Assembly (NCBI GenBank): GCA_030039095.1
Contig: JASHQP010000253.1
Location: 1-11,855 of the forward strand
DNA length: 11,855 nucleotides
Source: Streptosporangiaceae bacterium
GTDB taxonomy: Bacteria > Actinomycetota > Actinomycetes > Streptosporangiales > Streptosporangiaceae
Reading direction: 5' to 3'
The position numbers and the translations under genes were made by a program. Below are positions 6,541 to 11,855 of this stretch, in pieces (within the stretch, counting starts at the first letter, position 1; each line of letters opens with the position of its first letter). Under the pieces are notes generated by a model, which saw nothing but the letters and a program-made list of their open reading frames with translations, was not told the DNA's origin and ran no database searches.

Positions 6541-7341
6541 ATGAGCGGCGACACCGGTGACAGCATGCGGGAGCAGGTCCGGGCCCGGTACGCGGAGGCG
6601 GCGCGGGCAGTGCTCGCGCCTGGGCTGGGCGCTGCCGCGGGGTGCTGCGGCGGATCCGCCGAGCAGTCGTGCTGCGGCATCGGGTCGGCGGCGCTGGATT
6701 CGGCGGGCTTTCCCGGCGTGCCGCTGTACGGCGAGGGTGAGACCGATGAGCTGCCCGAGGAGGCCGTGGCGGCCAGCTTGGGCTGCGGGAACCCGCTGGC
6801 GGTCGCGGACCTGCGCGAGGGTGAGCGGGTGCTGGACCTGGGCTCGGGCGGCGGGATCGACGTGCTGCTGTCGGCGCGGCGGGTCGGCGCGTCGGGGCTC
6901 GCCTACGGGGTGGACATGACCGAAGAGATGCTGGAACTGGCCCGGTCCAACGCCGCGAAGGCCGGGGCGGTGAACGTGGAGTTCCGCAAGGGCGAGATCG
7001 AGGCGCTGCCGCTGCCGGACGGCGCGGTGGATGTGGTGATCTCCAACTGCGTGATCAACCTGTCAACCGACAAGCCCGCCGTGCTGGCGGAGATGTTCCG
7101 GGTGCTGGTGCCGGGCGGGCGGATCGGGATCTCCGACGTGGTGGCTGAGGATCACATGTCTGCGGCGGACCGGGCGGCGGCCGGGTCGTATGTGGGGTGC
7201 ATCGCCGGGGCGCTGACCCGGGCGGAGTACCTGGACGGCCTGGCAGCGGCCGGGTTCACCGGTGCGTCGGTGACGTTCACGGCCGAGGCGGCACCGGGCA
7301 TGCACGCGGCCATCATCCGGGCCGTCAAGCCCGCTGCGTGA
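6541..7341 (+). CDS. arsM: Arsenite S-adenosylmethionine methyltransferase
   Basis: A 266-residue SAM-dependent methyltransferase that should methylate As(III) to mono-, di- or trimethylated arsenicals in the cytoplasm. The SAM-binding motif I is VLDLGSGGGIDVLLSARRVG (residues 97-116), followed by YGVDMTEEML. The three cysteines diagnostic of ArsM are present as Cys82 (LGCGNP), Cys170 (ISNCVINLS) and Cys220 (YVGCIAGAL). Two extra CC pairs at 35-36 and 44-45 (GCCGGSAEQSCCG) may capture arsenite. ATG 6541 is chosen because AGGGG lies 8 nt upstream; a TTG at 6508 would place the operator inside the coding region, and ATG 6565 is a weaker alternative. It is divergent from arsR, and no efflux permease is in the window, so methylation may be the whole detoxification route here. 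Confidence 0.95.
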   Translation: MSGDTGDSMREQVRARYAEAARAVLAPGLGAAAGCCGGSAEQSCCGIGSAALDSAGFPGVPLYGEGETDELPEEAVAASLGCGNPLAVADLREGERVLDLGSGGGIDVLLSARRVGASGLAYGVDMTEEMLELARSNAAKAGAVNVEFRKGEIEALPLPDGAVDVVISNCVINLSTDKPAVLAEMFRVLVPGGRIGISDVVAEDHMSAADRAAAGSYVGCIAGALTRAEYLDGLAAAGFTGASVTFTAEAAPGMHAAIIRAVKPAA

Positions 7342-7367
7342 TCATGGGTCCCGGCGCGGCGGCTGGT

Positions 7368-7421
7368 GGCCGAGTTCACCGGAACGGCCCGGCTGGCCGA
7401 GTTCACCGGAACGGCCCGGCT
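7368..7421 (+). repeat. Two perfect tandem 27-bp repeats downstream of arsM
   Basis: A 27-bp unit beginning GGCCGAGTTCACCGG and ending ACGGCCCGGCT is present at 7368-7394 and exactly again at 7395-7421, followed by the first bases of a third. It lies between the convergent ends of arsM and the toxin gene. The copies can pair with each other imperfectly (AACGGCC with GGCCGAGTT), so a weak terminator role is possible. Confidence 0.85.
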
Positions 7422-7465
7422 GGCCGGGTGAGCGGGAAGGAGCACGAGGTGGGCCGGCGAGTGCC

Positions 7466-7852
7466 TCATTGGTGAACACCGACGCGTTGAGGCCGTAGAT
7501 CGTGTCGTTCGCGACCCGGATTGCGTCCTCCTCGTCCTGAGGCTACGGGCCCGGTGGTGGGGGTGAAGATCGTGTGGGTTCCGATCAGCCGCCAGATCAC
7601 GTGTGGCTGGCCGGGAATACGCTCCTCTGCGTAGCTGAACGTCGCGCGCCCGTCGTTGTCCCAGGTCATCTCGAAGACACCGGGATGGGCGGCCACGCCC
7701 TTGACCCGCAGCCCTGGACGGAACGGGCGGTCGGGCGATGCGAGGTCAGGAACGAATGCGTCCGTCACCACCTTGCGGAAGGCTGCCTGTTGCTGCGTGG
7801 TGAGGTTCTTCCAGTCGCGTTCGAATCGGGGCAGCGTCTCGAAGGTCGGCAT
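7466..7852 (-). CDS. RelE/ParE-like toxin of a type II toxin-antitoxin pair, C-terminus altered
   Basis: 128 residues from the ATG at 7852; a GTG at 7855 is also in frame (GTGATG). The body TFETLPRFERDWKNLTTQQQAAFRKVVTDAF followed by RPGLRVKGVAAHPGVFEMTWDNDGRATFSYA and HVIWRLIGTHTIF has the helix-helix-beta order of RelE/ParE-superfamily toxins, most of which are ribosome-dependent mRNA nucleases; activity is not proven here. Its start overlaps the antitoxin stop (TGATG), so the two are translationally coupled. The end is abnormal: after THTIFTP the frame runs through a duplicated piece of the aldehyde dehydrogenase gene, adding about 23 unrelated residues (GRGGRNPGRERHDLRPQRVG and on). The related sequence at 5785 ends IFTPPPGP-stop, so a one-base change in a G-run (7559-7563) appears to have removed the original stop. 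Toxin function may be weakened. Confidence 0.8.
   Translation of the reverse strand: MPTFETLPRFERDWKNLTTQQQAAFRKVVTDAFVPDLASPDRPFRPGLRVKGVAAHPGVFEMTWDNDGRATFSYAEERIPGQPHVIWRLIGTHTIFTPTTGPVASGRGGRNPGRERHDLRPQRVGVHQ
7469..7538. repeat. 70-bp duplicate of an internal piece of the aldehyde dehydrogenase gene
   Basis: 7469-7538 matches 4376-4445 at a constant offset of 3093, with mismatches only at 7522 (T for C at 4429) and 7530 (C for G at 4437), in the same orientation. The source encodes the aldehyde dehydrogenase segment around DAIRVANDTIYGLNASVFTN. Here it is read in another frame as the end of the toxin gene. It directly adjoins the 42-bp duplicate at 7539-7580. Confidence 0.95.
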
Positions 7853-8187
7853 CACTCATCCGCTGACCCGAGCGGGTCGAGGTGAGCGAACATCGCCTCG
7901 GCGGATTCATGGACGGTGCCGTGCCCGGCCGCGATCTCTTCGCCGGCGTCGCGCTCTCCGGCAAGCCAGTCGGGCGTGAAGAACCATGCCTGATCGGTCG
8001 GGATGGACACGTAACCGCGGATGGTGACCGTCCCGTCGGCGCGCACGGTGAATTCCACTTCATCGCCCTCGCCGATGTGCAGCGTTCGCCGGACCTCCTC
8101 GGGCAGCGTCAGCTGCGCCTTGGATCGGACCTTGGCCCTGACCCTCGAGCGAGGCTCTGGCTCTATCTTGGCTGAAGGCGCACTCAT
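7852..8187 (-). CDS. AbrB/MazE-type antitoxin
   Basis: A 111-residue protein. Residues about 15-58 (RVRAKVRSKAQLTLPEEVRRTLHIGEGDEVEFTVRADGTVTIRG) form a SpoVT/AbrB swapped-hairpin DNA-binding domain with the typical SKAQLTLPEEVR core. The remaining acidic tail, containing DWLAGERDAGEEIAAG and ESAEAMFAHLDPL, is the expected toxin-binding part. The ATG at 8187 is preceded by GGAG at a good distance. Its stop overlaps the toxin start. Antitoxins of this type normally bind the palindrome in front of their own gene, and a 10-bp perfect inverted repeat lies there at 8199-8227. An AbrB-type antitoxin with a RelE-like rather than MazF-like partner is a known but less common pairing. Confidence 0.88.
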   Translation of the reverse strand: MSAPSAKIEPEPRSRVRAKVRSKAQLTLPEEVRRTLHIGEGDEVEFTVRADGTVTIRGYVSIPTDQAWFFTPDWLAGERDAGEEIAAGHGTVHESAEAMFAHLDPLGSADE

Positions 8188-8198
8188 GCAGGCTCCGG

Positions 8199-8227
8199 AT
8201 AGTCGGATTTTCCAACCATCCGACTAT
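8199..8227. promoter_or_regulatory. Toxin-antitoxin operator and promoter
   Basis: ATAGTCGGAT at 8199-8208 and ATCCGACTAT at 8218-8227 are perfect inverted copies 9 bp apart. On the minus strand TATAGT (8229-8224 region) is a good -10 box inside the upstream arm, placing the start point about 30 bp before the antitoxin ATG, so antitoxin binding here would repress. The upstream arm also contains the TAG stop of the Rieske gene (8226-8224). Confidence 0.72.
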
Positions 8228-9399
8228 ACCTCGCTGGCTGGCCTGGCGCCCGGCACGTCGTGGCCGGTGGATGACGGGTCGCCGAGCTGAGCGTGAACCC
8301 AGGCGTGGAACTCGGTGATGTGGTGCTCGCTGGGCACCAGGACGCCGCCACGGGAGTAGGCGCGGGAACTCATCGACGGCTGGGTGCGCTCGCAGGCGTC
8401 GAAGTCCTGCCGGTTGACGCGGTCGAACAGCTCGACCGAGTTGCCGAGGTCCTGGCCCGATGCCACCACACCGGGGTCGAACAGCCAGTCGCAGATCACC
8501 GTCGTCCGGTCCGGGGCGAGCGGGATCATCCGGTGCAGGATCACGTGGTCGGGTACCAGGTTGACGAACACCTGCGGGCGGATGGTGATCGCGAAGTACC
8601 GGCGGTCCTGGTCGCCGGTCACCCCCGGCAGGCGGGCGAAGCCGGCGCTGCCGTCGACGGTGAAGCCCGCTGCCCGGTCGGCGAACGCCGCGCCGTGCCC
8701 CACGTAGTACTGGGCGGCGTAGCCGCCGGCGAACTCGGGCAGCACGCTGGTCAGCTCCGGGTGGATCGTCGCGCAGTGATAGCACTCCATGAAGTTCTCG
8801 ACGATGAGCTTCCAGTTCGCGGCCACGTTGTAGGTGATGCGCCGGCCGACGGCCAGCTCGCCGAGCCGGTAGGCCTCGATGGCCTGCGTGCTGCCCAGCC
8901 GGTCAGCGACCGCGCCGCGCACCGTGGCCTCGAACGAGGGTGGCTCGCCGGCCAGGCACACCCATGCGTAGCCGAGCCACTCGCGCAGCGCGACGGGCAC
9001 CAGCCCGTATTCGTCCCGGTCGATGTCCGTCATCCTGGCCAGGTTCGGCGCCGCCGCGAGCCGCCCGCCGAGGTCGTAGGACCACGCGTGATAGGCGCAT
9101 CGCAGGTACCGCCTGACCTGCCCGGACTCCTCCACGCACAGCTGGGCCCCACGATGCCGGCAGACGTTCAGGAAGCCGCGCAGGCCGCCATCGTTCTGCC
9201 GGACGATCAGCACGCTCTCGCGTCCCGCCTGGACCACCTGGAACTGTCCCGGATCAGGAAAGTCGCCGGAACGGGCCGCGCACAGCCACTGGGATTCGAA
9301 GATGAGCTCTTGCTCGCGGGCGAAAGCCGCGGGGTCGGTGTAGCTGGAGCCGGGCAGTGTGGGAAGCAGGCTCGAGACGGTGGCGGGACCAGGTTGCAC
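8224..9399 (-). CDS. Rieske non-heme iron oxygenase, alpha subunit, betaine/choline-monooxygenase type
   Basis: 391 residues from GTG 9399, which has AGGAG 6 nt upstream. The Rieske [2Fe-2S] ligands are Cys80 and His82 (VCRHRGAQ), and Cys101 and His104 (CAYHAWSYD). The mononuclear iron site is His208 and His213 in ENFMECYHCATIHPEL, with Glu205 as the bridging acid and Asp332 in NRQDFDACE as the probable third ligand. ENFMECYHC and NRQDxxxCE are typical of the subgroup that oxidatively demethylates quaternary amines such as glycine betaine, stachydrine or choline derivatives; the exact substrate is uncertain. A reductase partner is needed and is not in the window. A cobalamin riboswitch lies about 140 nt upstream on the same strand with no gene between, so B12 probably controls this gene. 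Its stop lies inside the operator of the downstream toxin-antitoxin pair. Confidence 0.92.
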   Translation of the reverse strand: MQPGPATVSSLLPTLPGSSYTDPAAFAREQELIFESQWLCAARSGDFPDPGQFQVVQAGRESVLIVRQNDGGLRGFLNVCRHRGAQLCVEESGQVRRYLRCAYHAWSYDLGGRLAAAPNLARMTDIDRDEYGLVPVALREWLGYAWVCLAGEPPSFEATVRGAVADRLGSTQAIEAYRLGELAVGRRITYNVAANWKLIVENFMECYHCATIHPELTSVLPEFAGGYAAQYYVGHGAAFADRAAGFTVDGSAGFARLPGVTGDQDRRYFAITIRPQVFVNLVPDHVILHRMIPLAPDRTTVICDWLFDPGVVASGQDLGNSVELFDRVNRQDFDACERTQPSMSSRAYSRGGVLVPSEHHITEFHAWVHAQLGDPSSTGHDVPGARPASEV

Positions 9400-9443
9400 G
9401 GCTCTCTCCTCGCGAGCTCGGCCAAAGGCCAGCGGCCAGGAGG
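9400..9443 (-). promoter_or_regulatory. Possible SD-sequestering hairpin in the Rieske leader
   Basis: On the minus strand AGGAG (9410-9406) is the ribosome-binding site of the Rieske gene. CCTCCT at 9443-9438 is complementary to it, and an inner GGCC-TTT-GGCC hairpin (9430-9420) would bring the two together. Pairing would hide the ribosome-binding site. This is a plausible expression platform for the cobalamin riboswitch upstream, which in actinobacteria often acts on translation. It is a hand-drawn structure, not a computed fold. Confidence 0.45.
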
Positions 9444-9537
9444 ATGCCGGGTCGCGGCCGGCTCACGCGAGTGACCTGCCGTACCGGTTGGCTCACCCTC
9501 GAAGCCACGGGCGGGCCGCGCGCGGCGCGCGCGGCGC

Positions 9538-9745
9538 GCTGGCAGGTCTTCGGACTCGCGGGCGTGCCTCCGGCGCGAAGCGCCGGGGCGGCCTACTGGC
9601 CGTCGCTTCCCGGGCCGGCTGGCCCAGTGCTTGATGACGGCGGTCGTTCCCGCTCACCGCTGCGGGGCAGTCCCGGATTCGCACCGGGTTCCCTCTTGCG
9701 ACGACCGCCCTGGCAAGGCGGCCGAACCAGCACGAAACCGACTGT
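9538..9745 (-). promoter_or_regulatory. Cobalamin (B12) riboswitch aptamer
   Basis: Read on the minus strand, the conserved cobalamin-riboswitch elements appear in the right order: GAGGGAACCCGGTGCGAATC then CGGGACTGCCCCGCAGCGGT (about 9698-9655), GCACTGG and CGGGAAG (about 9632-9606), and the 3' B12 box GAGTCCGAAGACCTGCC (9557-9541). GCTGG at 9731-9727 can pair with CCAGC at 9542-9538 as the closing P1 stem. The E. coli btuB element ends with the nearly identical CCCGAAGACCTGCC. The element binds adenosyl- or methyl-cobalamin and usually lowers expression of the gene after it. The next gene on this strand is the Rieske oxygenase at 9399. The 5' limit is approximate. Confidence 0.92.
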
Positions 9746-9798
9746 ACCGGGAAGCCCGCCGGTCACCTAGAGCGCGTCTCGCGGATCTTGCCATGCCA

Positions 9799-9854
9799 TA
9801 GTGTCGCCGGCCCGTAGCCGTCGCTCTAGCAGCAGCAACGGGCCGGCGACACTA
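9799..9854. repeat. Perfect 17-bp inverted repeat with 22-nt loop
   Basis: TAGTGTCGCCGGCCCGT at 9799-9815 is exactly repeated in inverted form at 9838-9854. It lies between the 5' end of the riboswitch and the mutA upstream region. It could be a terminator of an unseen transcript, a protein-binding palindrome, or the ends of a tiny mobile-element relic. No T-run follows on either strand. Confidence 0.85.
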
Positions 9855-10142
9855 CTGCGCCCCGCCGGGCCACGCGACAGGATGCCCGGAATACCTGATA
9901 CGCCGGTTTTTGATGAGCCGGCTTCACCGATTCTGGTCAGCAGGCGAGTTCCGGCTCGACGCACACGGCCTTTTTGGCACGTCCGCATTTACCTCGACGA
10001 CTACCTCGACGACGCCACAGGCCGGCCAGGACCCTCCGATGATCTACGGGACACAACCCAGCGGGGCTTCGCCCCAGCCCGGGCGAGGTCCGGCTTCGCC
10101 GGACCTACCTCGGCTAGAGGTGTATGTGTCAAAGGTGGTCAG

Positions 10143-10172
10143 ATGACAGGTGTCTACCTGCAGATCTGTCAT
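10143..10172. promoter_or_regulatory. Nested inverted repeats upstream of mutA, candidate operator
   Basis: ATGACAG (10143-10149) and CTGTCAT (10166-10172) are inverted copies. Inside them CAGGT (10147-10151) and ACCTG (10156-10160) are a second pair with a 4-bp gap. The outer right arm overlaps a CATACT -10-like box, so a repressor could act here. The regulator is unknown. Confidence 0.4.
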
Positions 10173-10263
10173 ACTGAACAGGTGGTTCTCCTGGCGGCTC
10201 AACACGCTGGGCACCGGTTCATTGATCGCGAGCGCGTGGCATGAGGTGCTGAGCGGCCGCTCG

Positions 10264-10287
10264 GGGATGCAGCTTCTGCTGCATCCC
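10264..10287 (+). promoter_or_regulatory. 10-bp perfect hairpin in the presumed mutA leader
   Basis: GGGATGCAGC (10264-10273) and GCTGCATCCC (10278-10287) pair perfectly around a TTCT loop, 44 nt before the mutA start codon. No T-run follows, so simple termination is doubtful. It may be an mRNA-stabilising or regulatory hairpin. Confidence 0.5.
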
Positions 10288-10331
10288 GGCCATCCGGCTC
10301 TGCAGACCATCCTGCTCCAGGCAGGACCGAA

Positions 10332-11855
10332 GTGATCGAGCAGGAGCCCGGCCAGCAGGAGCCCGGCGACCTGGCCCTGGCGGCCGAATTCCCGGCGGCC
10401 ACCCGGCAGCAGTGGCAGCGACTGGTCGCCAAGGTACTCGGTCTCTCAGACGGCCCCGGCGACGCTCCGGAGCGGGAACTGGCGACCATCACCGCGGATG
10501 GCATCGAGATCTCCCCGCTCTACGTGGCCGATGACGGCCGCCCGGATCCTGGTTACCCCGGGCAGGCTCCGTTCGTCCGCGGGAGCACGGCCGCCGGTCA
10601 TCGCTCCGGCTGGGACATCCGGCAGCGTCACGAGCACCCGGACCCGGCGGCGGCCCGCGAACAGGTCACGGAGGACCTGGAGGGAGGAGTCACCTCGCTG
10701 TGGCTGGGGGTTGGCGACGGCCAGATCCCCATCGACGCGCTGCCCGACGTTCTCGCCGACGTCTACCTCGACCTGGCCCCGGTCATCCTGGACGCGGGCG
10801 CGCGGTTCGCCGAGGCCGCGGAGACGTTCCTCGAGGTCGCCGCCAGCCGGGGCGTGGCGGCCGGCGCCCTCGCCGGCTGTCTGGGCGCCGATCCGCTCGG
10901 CGTGCTGGCCCGGACCGGAGACGACGCGGGCCTGGACGCCGCCGCCGTTCTGGCCGGCCGCTGCTCGGCGGAACTGCCCGGGATCCGTGCGATCGTCGCC
11001 GACGCGCTGCCGTTTCACGAGGCCGGCGGCACCGACGCCCAGGAGCTCGGGTTCTGCATGGCGGCCGGGGCCGAGTACCTGCGCGCGATGCACGCGGCAG
11101 GGCTGTCCGGTGCGGCCGCGGCCGGGCAGCTGGAGTTCCGGTTCGCCGCGACCGCCGATCAGTTCGCGACGATCGCCAAGCTGCGTGCCGCTCGCCGGAT
11201 CTGGAGCCGGGTCCTGCAGCTGTGCGGCGTCCCGGCCGGCGCCGCCGGCCAGCGGCAGCACGCGGTGACCTCGTGGCCGATGCTCACGCGCCGCGATCCG
11301 TGGAACAACATCCTGCGGGCGACGCTCGCCTGTTTCGCGGCCGGGGTCGGCGGCGCCGACGCGGTGACCGTGTTTCCCTTCGACGCCGCGATCGGCCAGC
11401 CAGACCGGCTGGCCCGCCGAGTGGCCAGGAACATCCACGCCCTGCTCGCCGAGGAGTCTCACATCGCCAGCGTCATCGACCCCGCGGGCGGGTCCTGGTA
11501 CGTCGAGAACCTCAGCGATCAGCTGGCCATCCGCGCCTGGGCCCGGTTCCAGGACATCGAGCGGGCGGGCGGCCTGCGTGCCGCCCTGGCCGGCGGCCTG
11601 GTCGCCGACGAGCTCGCGGCCAGCCGCGAGGCGCACCGGGACGCCGTGGCCCGGCGGAAAGAGGCAGTTACCGGGGTCAGCGCCTTTCCCCTGGTCGGTG
11701 AGACCCTGCTGGACCGGCCGCCACGCCAGCCCGCCGACCAGGCCGGGAGCCTGCCCCGCATCCGGTGGGCGCAGTGGCACGAGGAACTCCGGGACCGGGC
11801 GGACGCCCACGCCCGCGCGACCGGGTCGCCGCCCGCCGTCACGCTGGCCCTGCTC
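10332..11855 (+). CDS. mutA: Methylmalonyl-CoA mutase small (beta) subunit, 3' end outside window
   Basis: 508 codons from GTG 10332 to the right edge; the family is usually a little over 600 residues. This is the only start in the frame after the TGA at 10242, and CAGGA lies just upstream. Landmarks are the N-terminal LAAEFPAATRQQWQRLVAKVLG, then DGIEISPLYVADDG (residues 56-69), PFVRGST (80-86), and the TIM-barrel segments GWDIRQRHEHPDPAAAREQV, VTSLWLGVGDG, SRVLQLCGV and WNNILRATLACFAAGVGGADAVTVFPFD, ending near IDPAGGSWYVENL. The small subunit pairs with the catalytic large subunit MutB, which binds adenosylcobalamin, to interconvert methylmalonyl-CoA and succinyl-CoA in propionate metabolism. 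The small subunit itself does not bind B12. MutB is expected just beyond the right edge. No riboswitch precedes this gene. Confidence 0.95.
   Translation, partial: MIEQEPGQQEPGDLALAAEFPAATRQQWQRLVAKVLGLSDGPGDAPERELATITADGIEISPLYVADDGRPDPGYPGQAPFVRGSTAAGHRSGWDIRQRHEHPDPAAAREQVTEDLEGGVTSLWLGVGDGQIPIDALPDVLADVYLDLAPVILDAGARFAEAAETFLEVAASRGVAAGALAGCLGADPLGVLARTGDDAGLDAAAVLAGRCSAELPGIRAIVADALPFHEAGGTDAQELGFCMAAGAEYLRAMHAAGLSGAAAAGQLEFRFAATADQFATIAKLRAARRIWSRVLQLCGVPAGAAGQRQHAVTSWPMLTRRDPWNNILRATLACFAAGVGGADAVTVFPFDAAIGQPDRLARRVARNIHALLAEESHIASVIDPAGGSWYVENLSDQLAIRAWARFQDIERAGGLRAALAGGLVADELAASREAHRDAVARRKEAVTGVSAFPLVGETLLDRPPRQPADQAGSLPRIRWAQWHEELRDRADAHARATGSPPAVTLALL

Larger units (their letters stand above)
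9855..10331. other. 477-bp hairpin-rich intergenic region upstream of mutA
   Basis: No credible gene is seen; open frames here cross several hairpins and have no family resemblance. Contents: a 12-bp tandem repeat TACCTCGACGAC at 9990-10013; a GGGGC-TTC-GCCCC hairpin at 10063-10075; a 9-bp perfect hairpin AGGTCCGGC/GCCGGACCT with a TTC loop at 10086-10106; spaced inverted ATGACAG/CTGTCAT at 10143-10172 with CAGGT/ACCTG nested inside; and a 10-bp perfect hairpin at 10264-10287. CATACT at 10170-10175 is a possible -10 box for mutA. Confidence 0.6.

Noticed and set aside
8293..9474. 393-residue plus-strand frame opposite the Rieske gene
   Set aside because: The minus strand carries intact Rieske and iron-binding motifs; this frame has none.
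9801..10244. 147-residue plus-strand frame upstream of mutA
   Set aside because: It crosses the 9799-9854 inverted repeat and two hairpins, lacks a ribosome-binding site and resembles nothing recognisable.
10446..11810. 454-residue minus-strand open frame opposite mutA
   Set aside because: mutA family motifs run through the whole region on the plus strand; the antisense frame is low-complexity shadow.

Overview
The window is very GC-rich DNA with actinobacterial traits: strong third-position GC bias, GTG starts, an apparently leaderless arsR, a GntR/MocR regulator, methylmalonyl-CoA mutase and a cobalamin riboswitch. It is most likely chromosomal DNA of a soil-type actinomycete; I cannot name the genus. 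Twelve protein-coding genes are supported, two of them cut by the window edges.

Layout. (1) 1-3252: a divergent unit with a MocR-type regulator (minus, cut at the left edge) facing a tightly packed aminotransferase / RidA-like / PhzF-like operon (plus). The operon is preceded by four 16-bp repeats, each carrying a Shine-Dalgarno core and ending exactly at the start codon. This looks like a small amino-acid conversion pathway of unknown substrate. (2) 3269-4161: an unrecognised protein with a low-complexity basic tail, then a strong hairpin that probably terminates transcription from both sides. (3) 4162-5658: an NAD(P)-dependent aldehyde dehydrogenase on the minus strand. (4) 5659-7470: an arsenic cassette with divergent arsR and arsM sharing a promoter that holds two palindromes. 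(5) 7466-8227: an AbrB-type antitoxin / RelE-like toxin pair whose palindromic operator overlaps the stop codon of the next gene. (6) 8224-9745: a Rieske non-heme iron oxygenase of the betaine-demethylase type, preceded by a cobalamin riboswitch. (7) 9746-10331: an intergenic stretch rich in hairpins. (8) 10332 to the right edge: the small subunit of adenosylcobalamin-dependent methylmalonyl-CoA mutase.

The most unusual points are these. A B12 riboswitch leads into an oxygenase rather than a cobalamin synthesis or transport gene, which suggests a B12-independent backup reaction. A 112-bp scar at 7469-7580 joins a 70-bp copy of the aldehyde dehydrogenase gene to a 42-bp copy of the sequence at 5781-5821; it lies on the far side of the arsenic cassette and supplies the toxin's abnormal C-terminus. 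I see no phage, IS element, CRISPR array, tRNA or rRNA.
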